Below are positions 59,285 through 64,000 of a stretch of 64,000 nt of DNA, piece after piece. The notes beneath the pieces are model-generated. The model had not been told where the DNA came from. It worked only from the letters and a program-made list of their open reading frames with translations, and made no database searches. Numbering within the stretch: the first letter of the stretch is position 1; each line of letters opens with the position of its first letter. The DNA comes from Actinomadura_C alba. Its GTDB lineage: Bacteria > Actinomycetota > Actinomycetes > Streptosporangiales > Streptosporangiaceae. The position numbers and the translations under genes were made by a program. The stretch covers positions 186,001 through 250,000 of the forward strand of contig NZ_BAAAOK010000001.1 of the NCBI RefSeq assembly GCF_039530285.1. Direction: 5' to 3'.

Positions 59285-60703
59285 TCAGCCTGTGATCGGG
59301 AGGTACACCCGGAACCGGGTGTCGCCGGGCGCGGACTCCACCCGGATCTCCCCGTGGTGCCGCACGACGATGCGGTGGGAGATGTCGAGTCCGAGACCGG
59401 TGCCCTCACCGACCGGCTTGGTGGTGAAGAACGGCTCGAAGATCCGTGGCCGGATCTCGGCCGGTATGCCGGGCCCGGTATCGGCTACCTCGACGAAGAT
59501 CCGGTCGTCGACGCGGCCGGTGCGCACGGTGAGCGTCCCCGTCTCGCCCATCGCGCCGATCGCGTTGTCGATCAGGTTGGTCCACACCTGGTTGAGCTCG
59601 GCGGCGTACGCAGGGATCTTCGGAAGACCGCGGTCGAACTCCTTGACCAGCTTGATCCCGGCAGGGAACTTGCCGTGCAGCATGACCAGGGTGGCGATGA
59701 GGAGTTCGTGCACATCGGCGGTCTGGTGCGGGGACCGGTCGAGCCTGGAGTACTGCTTAGCCGCGCCGACGAGCCCGGAGATGCGCGTCACCGCGTCGTC
59801 GATCTCGCACATCAGCAGCTCGGTGTCGATCGTGTACGTCAGCCACCGCACGGCGCTGTCGAGGTTCTCCGTGCCGATCGTGCCGGCGACCCGTTCCAGC
59901 CACGGCGCGTCGAGGCCCCCGGCGACCAGCGTCGGCGCCAGATCCCAGCCTCCCGCGACTCCGTGCTCATCGAGCCAGTCGCCAACCTCGTCCTCGGCGT
60001 CCGAGGCCTCCAGGGCCGACAGCTCCGGAGCGCCGGCAGCGTGCTTGACCGCCTCTTCCTGCAGCTCGACGAGCCCGTGCAGCCGCTTGCCGTCCAACCG
60101 GCCGTCCGCGATCATCGCGAGCTTGTGCCGCATTCCCGCGACCCGCTCGCGCAACACCGACGTCGCCCGTACGGCTGCGGCGGCCGGGTTGTTCAGCTCG
60201 TGGGTGAGCCCGGCCGACAGCGCGCCGAGCGCGACCAGCCGTTCCCGCTCCCCGACGATCGTCTGGTTCTCTCGCATGCCGAAGAACAGGCCCTCCAGCA
60301 GGTGCATCGCCATCGGCGACCATTCCCGCACCGAGGCGGCGAAGGTCTCGGCGGGCAGGACGAACAGCTCGGTGTCGGTGATCGCCCGCAGGCTGTTGAT
60401 GTAGACCTGATCGACCTGGTCGCCGAGGTAGGCCTGCGTCGCGCCGCCGTACACCCCGCGCTGCTCGGTGCGGGTGGTCTCGACCTCCTCGCCGTGCACC
60501 CGCCGGGTGATGGCGACCGTACCGCTCAGCACCACGTAGAAGCAGGTGGCCGGATCGCCCTGGGCGTACACAAGGTCGCCCGCCGGCCGGCTCTCCCGTC
60601 TGCCCTGCTCGGCGAGTTGCTCCAACTGGTCGCCGTTGAGCGACTCGAAGAGGAAGAGGGTGTGCAGTTCCTCCGTGGTCAGCCGCTCACGCTCACCGGT
60701 CAT
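59285..60703 (-). CDS. Sensor histidine kinase with cyclic-nucleotide-binding domain
   Basis: 472-aa soluble kinase. Residues 15-140 form a cNMP-binding beta-roll (GDLVYAQGDPATCFYVVLSG); the H-box is ALSAGLTHELNNPAAAA with phospho-acceptor His168; the ATPase has NLIDNAIGAMG, DTGPGIP, FEPFFTTKPVGEGTGLGL. It lacks membrane segments, so it senses an internal ligand or redox state. It lies 98 bases downstream of the REC-FAD oxidoreductase gene on the same strand; that REC domain is the natural phosphorylation target. Confidence 0.9.
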   Translation of the reverse strand: MTGERERLTTEELHTLFLFESLNGDQLEQLAEQGRRESRPAGDLVYAQGDPATCFYVVLSGTVAITRRVHGEEVETTRTEQRGVYGGATQAYLGDQVDQVYINSLRAITDTELFVLPAETFAASVREWSPMAMHLLEGLFFGMRENQTIVGERERLVALGALSAGLTHELNNPAAAAVRATSVLRERVAGMRHKLAMIADGRLDGKRLHGLVELQEEAVKHAAGAPELSALEASDAEDEVGDWLDEHGVAGGWDLAPTLVAGGLDAPWLERVAGTIGTENLDSAVRWLTYTIDTELLMCEIDDAVTRISGLVGAAKQYSRLDRSPHQTADVHELLIATLVMLHGKFPAGIKLVKEFDRGLPKIPAYAAELNQVWTNLIDNAIGAMGETGTLTVRTGRVDDRIFVEVADTGPGIPAEIRPRIFEPFFTTKPVGEGTGLGLDISHRIVVRHHGEIRVESAPGDTRFRVYLPITG

Positions 60704-60801
60704 CTCGCCGCCTCATTCCGCCTCGCACCGCGCCGCGCCGCCGGTTCACTCGGCCTCCTGCCCCTTCAACAACGCCGTACCGCAGTTCATTGCGCCGGCT
60801 T

Positions 60802-62460
60802 TCACTGGGCCGCCAGGTAGCGGTGGACCAGCGCGACCGCCATCGCGCCCTCCCCCACCGCCGACGCGACGCGTTTGAGCGACTCCGACCGTACGTCGCC
60901 CGCGGCGAACACACCAGGGACGCTGGATTCCAGGTAGTAGGGATCGCGGGGAAGGGCCCATCCCGCGGGTCGTTCGCCCGCCGTGACCAGATCGGGCCCG
61001 GTCAGCACGAAACCGCGCTCGTCGCGGTGGACCACCTTCTCCAGCCAGTCCGTACGCGGCTGTGCGCCGATGAAGATGAACAGCCAGGAGGTGTCGATGG
61101 TGCGCGTCTCGCCCGACCGGGGGTCGCGGAGCGTGAGCCGTTCCAGCCGCCCGGCGCCCTCGGCGCCGGCCACCTCGACATACGTGTGCACCTCGATGTT
61201 GCCGATCCGTTCGATCTGCTCGATGAGGTACTGGGACATCGACCTGCGCAGGTCGCCGCCGCGGATGAGGATGTGCACTCTGGATGCGTACCGGGCGAAG
61301 TGCACGGCCGCCTGGCCCGCCGAATTCGCACCTCCGACGATGTAGACCTCCTCGCCGGAGCAGCTCGGCGCCTCGGTCGACGCCGAGCCGTAGAACACCC
61401 CGCTGCCGGTGAGCTCGGCCAGGCCCGGCGCTTCGAGCATGCGGTAGGAGACACCGGTCGCGAGCACGACCGCGTGGGTCGCGAGGCAGGTTCCGTCGCC
61501 GAAGCGCAGCAGCCGGCTCGATCCGGCCGGCTCCAGCCCGACGACCTCGCGGGTGGTGAGCAGCTCGGCCCCGAACTTCAGCGCCTGCCGGCGAGCGCGC
61601 TCGGTCAGCTGCGCACCGGACACTCCGTCGGGGAAGCCGAGGTAGTTCTCGATCCGGCTGCTCTGCCCGGCCTGCCCACCCGTGGCCCGCTGCTCGACGA
61701 GCACGGTGCGCAGCCCCTCCGAGGCGCCGTAGACGGCCGCGCCCAGCCCGGCCGGGCCGGCACCGACGACGACCAGATCGTAGAAATCACCCGTGGGCGT
61801 GGTGCTCAGCCCGACGTGCGCGGCCAGCTCGGTCTCGGTCGGCGTCACGAGCGTCTCGCCGTCCGTGGTGATGATCACCGGCAGCTCGCTCGCGTCCACC
61901 CCGGCGGCGGCCAGCAGCCGCTCGCCCTCCGGATCGTCGGCCTGCAGGTACCGGTACGGCACGAGGTTGCGGGCGAGGAAGTCGCGTGCCGCGAACGACG
62001 GCGCCGACCAGCGGTGCCCGATCACCCGGGTCTCGGCGATATCCCCGTCCGGGGTGGCCAGCCACGCGTCCAGCAGGGCATCGATGACCGGGTAGAGCTG
62101 CTCTTCCGGCGGGTTCCAGGGCTTGAGCAGGTAGTGGTCGAGATCGACCAGGTTGATCGCGTCGATGGCCGCCTCGGTGTCGGCGTACGCGGTCAGCAGC
62201 ACCCGGCGGGCCAGCGGGAACAGGTCCATCGCCGACTCGAGGAACTGGATCCCGTTCATCTCGGGCATCCGGTAATCGGCGAGCAGCACCGCGACCCGCT
62301 CGCCGCGCAACTTGATCTCACGCAGAGCGTCGAGCGCGGCCGGACCGGAACCGGCCCTGACCACGCGATAACGATCGCCGTACCGGCGGCGAACGTCCCG
62401 GGCGACCGCCCGGGACACTACCGGATCGTCATCGACCGTCACGATTACCGGTTTTGTCAT
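60802..62460 (-). CDS. REC - glutaredoxin-like - thioredoxin-reductase-like fusion
   Basis: 552-aa three-part protein. Residues 4-125: receiver domain with Asp10-12, phospho-site Asp62 (LLADYRMPEMNG), Thr90 and Lys113. Residues 143-215: a glutaredoxin-like domain in which the redox CPxC is Ser-Ala-Pro-Ser (152-155). Residues 225-552: FAD/NAD(P)H domain (VVVGAGPAGLGAAVYGASEG; YIVGGANSAGQAA; GVFAAGDVR) where the CATC centre is SCSG with one Cys (367). It can bind FAD but not do dithiol exchange in the usual way. ATG 62460. Partner kinase encoded next. Confidence 0.9.
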   Translation of the reverse strand: MTKPVIVTVDDDPVVSRAVARDVRRRYGDRYRVVRAGSGPAALDALREIKLRGERVAVLLADYRMPEMNGIQFLESAMDLFPLARRVLLTAYADTEAAIDAINLVDLDHYLLKPWNPPEEQLYPVIDALLDAWLATPDGDIAETRVIGHRWSAPSFAARDFLARNLVPYRYLQADDPEGERLLAAAGVDASELPVIITTDGETLVTPTETELAAHVGLSTTPTGDFYDLVVVGAGPAGLGAAVYGASEGLRTVLVEQRATGGQAGQSSRIENYLGFPDGVSGAQLTERARRQALKFGAELLTTREVVGLEPAGSSRLLRFGDGTCLATHAVVLATGVSYRMLEAPGLAELTGSGVFYGSASTEAPSCSGEEVYIVGGANSAGQAAVHFARYASRVHILIRGGDLRRSMSQYLIEQIERIGNIEVHTYVEVAGAEGAGRLERLTLRDPRSGETRTIDTSWLFIFIGAQPRTDWLEKVVHRDERGFVLTGPDLVTAGERPAGWALPRDPYYLESSVPGVFAAGDVRSESLKRVASAVGEGAMAVALVHRYLAAQ

Positions 62461-62719
62461 AGGTCCGATGACAGCAGACAACGCCCAGCCGCTCAACACG
62501 GACCCCCTGGTTAGGTGGCCGTCGAATGACAGGCATCGTTGATCGTGTAGTCGGATTTCCGACCTCCGGTGCGAAGGCAAAGCCCCTGTCGTTTGGGTGA
62601 ACGGCGCCTTATCGCCCCGGCTCGTAGGCGTGGCCACCGGCTCACCACGAGGAGGGGTGTAGCTTCCCGGTGATCGTTTGAGGCCTCACGCATGCCCCCG
62701 CAGAAAGGATCGACCGACG

Positions 62720-63121
62720 ATGACCACGACCATCGACAAGATCGCATGGATCCGCCTGGAGAACGGCAGGGTCCTCAGCACCCGATCACGCGGCAAGGAC
62801 GTCTACTACCTCCCCGGCGGCAAACGGGAACCCGGCGAGACCGATCTCGACACCCTCATCCGCGAAATCGACGAGGAACTCGCCGTCACCATCATCCCGG
62901 CCAGCGCGACACATCTGGGCACCTTCCACGCACAGGCACACGGCCACCCCGACGGCATCACCGTCCAGATGACCTGCTACACCGCCGACCACCAAGGAAC
63001 ACCGACCCCCAGCAGCGAAATCGAAGAACTCATCTGGCTGACCCACGCCGATCGCCACCGCGTGTCCCCCGTCGACCAGCTCATCTTCGACCACCTGCAC
63101 CAAACCGGCCTGCTCGACTGA
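62720..63121 (+). CDS. Nudix hydrolase
   Basis: 133-aa Mg-dependent pyrophosphohydrolase. Nudix box GGKREPGETDLDTLIREIDEEL with the catalytic glutamates REIDEE; the start IAWIRLENGRVLSTRSRG and GKDVYYLPGG are as in MutT/ADP-ribose groups. Substrate unknown. ATG 62720 follows AGAAAGGA at a rather long distance. The preceding 260 bases hold only promoter-like sequence as far as I can see. Confidence 0.92.
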   Translation: MTTTIDKIAWIRLENGRVLSTRSRGKDVYYLPGGKREPGETDLDTLIREIDEELAVTIIPASATHLGTFHAQAHGHPDGITVQMTCYTADHQGTPTPSSEIEELIWLTHADRHRVSPVDQLIFDHLHQTGLLD

Positions 63122-63124
63122 CAC

Positions 63125-63231
63125 CTACCGATCACACGCGACCCAGCAACCGATCCGATCGCCCGCCCCGACCAGCCACACCTTGTTGGCCCAGCGGTCG
63201 AACTCGGCGTCGTGGGTGACCACGAACGTTC
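63125..63231 (-). pseudogene. ABC-F ATPase, 3' remnant
   Basis: Minus-strand codons TFVVTHDAEFDRWANKVWLV, then a short tail to a TAG at 63125-63127, match the last segment (switch His and following helix) of ABC-F type antibiotic-resistance ATPases. Nothing of the remaining gene is present upstream, where a GyrI-like gene ends. Confidence 0.45.
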
Positions 63232-63287
63232 ACCGGGTTTGATCAAAGGGTGTAACAGAATCCGGCGATTTGTTGTCGTCACTGCGT

Positions 63288-63908
63288 TTAGTTCGCCGTC
63301 CGAACGGGTTGTCGGAGGATGGTCTTGAGTTTGGCGGGCTCGGTTCGGCGGTGGTCGCTGAGGTAGATCTCATGGTGGTGCCCGGACATTCGCAGGTTGT
63401 CGGCGGCGAGGTACTCGCGATGGAGCCTGGCGAGTACGGGTCCTTCGTCGTCGTAGGGCCCGACATGCAGGAGTTGGGCGCTGGTGCCCTCCTTCAGGGT
63501 CTCCCGGCGGATGTCGGCGATCGTGGGGAGGCCCTTCTTCGCTAGCGCGGCCTGTTTGGCCTCGTCAATGAGGTCGTCAGTGATCCAGTCGGGCTGGCTG
63601 ATGAGCATGCGCCAGTGCCAGGCGTCCTTGGCGCGGGTGGTGAACACCTCCGGGCGGTCGGACCACCACAGCCCTTCGAGCGGCCCGACGACGAAGTCCC
63701 TGCCGAGGGCGGCTTTGCTGGTGAACTTGATCGTGTAGGCGACGGCGTAGAGCGCCTCGACGGCGCGGGCGTAGTCGGCGCTGGTGTTGGGATCGCCGCG
63801 CCCGTCGACGGCGATGAACTGCTGTGCGGGCACGTCGACCAGCGCCCAGTCGGTGTTCCTTGGCGCATAGCACTGCTTGAGTTCTCGTTTGACGTCATAG
63901 CGGGTCAT
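63288..63908 (-). CDS. GyrI-like small-molecule-binding protein
   Basis: 206-aa soluble protein of the GyrI-like/SOUL-SBP fold. WALVDVPAQQFIAVDGRGDP, YARAVEALYAVAYTIKF, VGPLEGLWWSD and TLKEGTSAQLLHVGPYDDEG are typical of the stand-alone members (often called YdeM-like or CT-type). It probably binds or hydrolyses a small cyclic or drug-like ligand; no DNA-binding domain. ATG 63908 lies 13 bases inside the gene in front, suggesting an operon with it. Confidence 0.87.
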   Translation of the reverse strand: MTRYDVKRELKQCYAPRNTDWALVDVPAQQFIAVDGRGDPNTSADYARAVEALYAVAYTIKFTSKAALGRDFVVGPLEGLWWSDRPEVFTTRAKDAWHWRMLISQPDWITDDLIDEAKQAALAKKGLPTIADIRRETLKEGTSAQLLHVGPYDDEGPVLARLHREYLAADNLRMSGHHHEIYLSDHRRTEPAKLKTILRQPVRTAN

Positions 63909-64000
63909 GGCCGTCTGTCCTTCTGGCGGGGGGCTTGTTGGGAGATTGGTTGCCGAGTTCGGCCAGTTCCGCCCGGTAGGCGGCCAGCCACTGTTGTTCG
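63895..64000 (-). CDS. C-terminal end of an unidentified gene (partial)
   Basis: The minus-strand frame entering from the right edge, EQQWLAAYRAELAELGNQSP then NKPPARRTDGHDPL, is open to a TGA at 63895 and has the codon bias of a real gene. It overlaps the GyrI-like start by 14 bases. Too little is present to name; such GyrI-like proteins often follow a helix-turn-helix regulator. Confidence 0.5.
   Translation of the reverse strand, partial: EQQWLAAYRAELAELGNQSPNKPPARRTDGHDPL

Noticed and set aside
62461..62719. A minus-strand frame in the Nudix leader (ending SDYTINDACHSTAT) as an insertion-sequence fragment
   Set aside because: No transposase motif or terminal repeats could be recognised, and codon bias is weak.

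Overview
The window is 64 kb of very GC-rich DNA with strong third-position G/C bias, frequent GTG/TTG starts and many ATGA or GTGA stop-start overlaps. Lsr2, DUF397/DUF5753 regulators, CadI and IdeR/DmdR-type iron boxes all point to a filamentous actinomycete chromosome, probably of the Streptosporangiales; the genus cannot be read from the sequence.

Layout. (1) 1-14.2 kb: an iron-regulated hydroxamate siderophore locus. It holds a non-ribosomal peptide synthetase with an N-methylating loading module (cut by the window edge), a siderophore-binding lipoprotein, two FecCD permeases and their ATPase, an ornithine N5-monooxygenase, a YtcJ-type amidohydrolase and an N-formyltransferase. Four iron boxes cover three divergent promoter regions. 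(2) 14.2-25.2 kb: housekeeping and accessory genes. These are a FetB-like permease, a secreted trypsin-like protease, a B12-riboswitch-controlled cbiMNQO cobalt importer with a metal-sensing ArsR, a secreted beta-propeller-like protein, an aldo/keto reductase with divergent TetR, two tandem Lsr2 genes and a threonine synthase. (3) 25.4-42.3 kb: a long leftward array made of a relic leader, three tandem DUF4132 genes (two of them each split by one base at nearly the same place), a YehL-type MoxR ATPase, DUF5682, VWA and SWIM zinc-finger genes. This is an actinobacterial relative of the uncharacterised E. coli molR/yehI-yehL-yehM-yehP-yehQ set, and the best candidate here for an undescribed system.

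(4) 42.4-50.8 kb: amidase, ThrE-type exporter, Tat-type esterase followed by an 80-bp tandem duplication, a zinc alcohol dehydrogenase divergent from a sugar-acid (IlvD/EDD) dehydratase, and a multicopper-oxidase-like lipoprotein that has lost several copper ligands. (5) 50.9-56.9 kb: a decaying arsenic/mercury island lying between a Tn3 transposase scar and a recombinase scar. It keeps arsN1-like, arsC, arsR, aqpS-like, a second arsR, cadI/arsI-like and a merR operon with a classical 19-bp-spacer promoter. Its ACR3 pump is only a frame-shifted 3' remnant, and one gene is an ArsR-ArsC'-ArsM' chimera made by deletion. (6) 57-64 kb: an anti-sigma-like ATPase with a truncated DUF5753 regulator and DUF397 gene, a GNAT, a YjbR protein, a cNMP-binding histidine kinase beside a REC-Grx-TrxR-like fusion whose redox cysteines are replaced, a Nudix hydrolase, an ABC-F relic and a GyrI-like protein.

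How parts work together: the siderophore genes would make, load and import a formylated hydroxamate peptide under low iron; cbiMNQO imports cobalt when B12 is low; the arsenic genes sense arsenite, reduce arsenate and release or detoxify arsenicals, with AqpS standing in for the lost ACR3 pump. All positions and translations were read by hand; family names are from recognised motifs, not searches.
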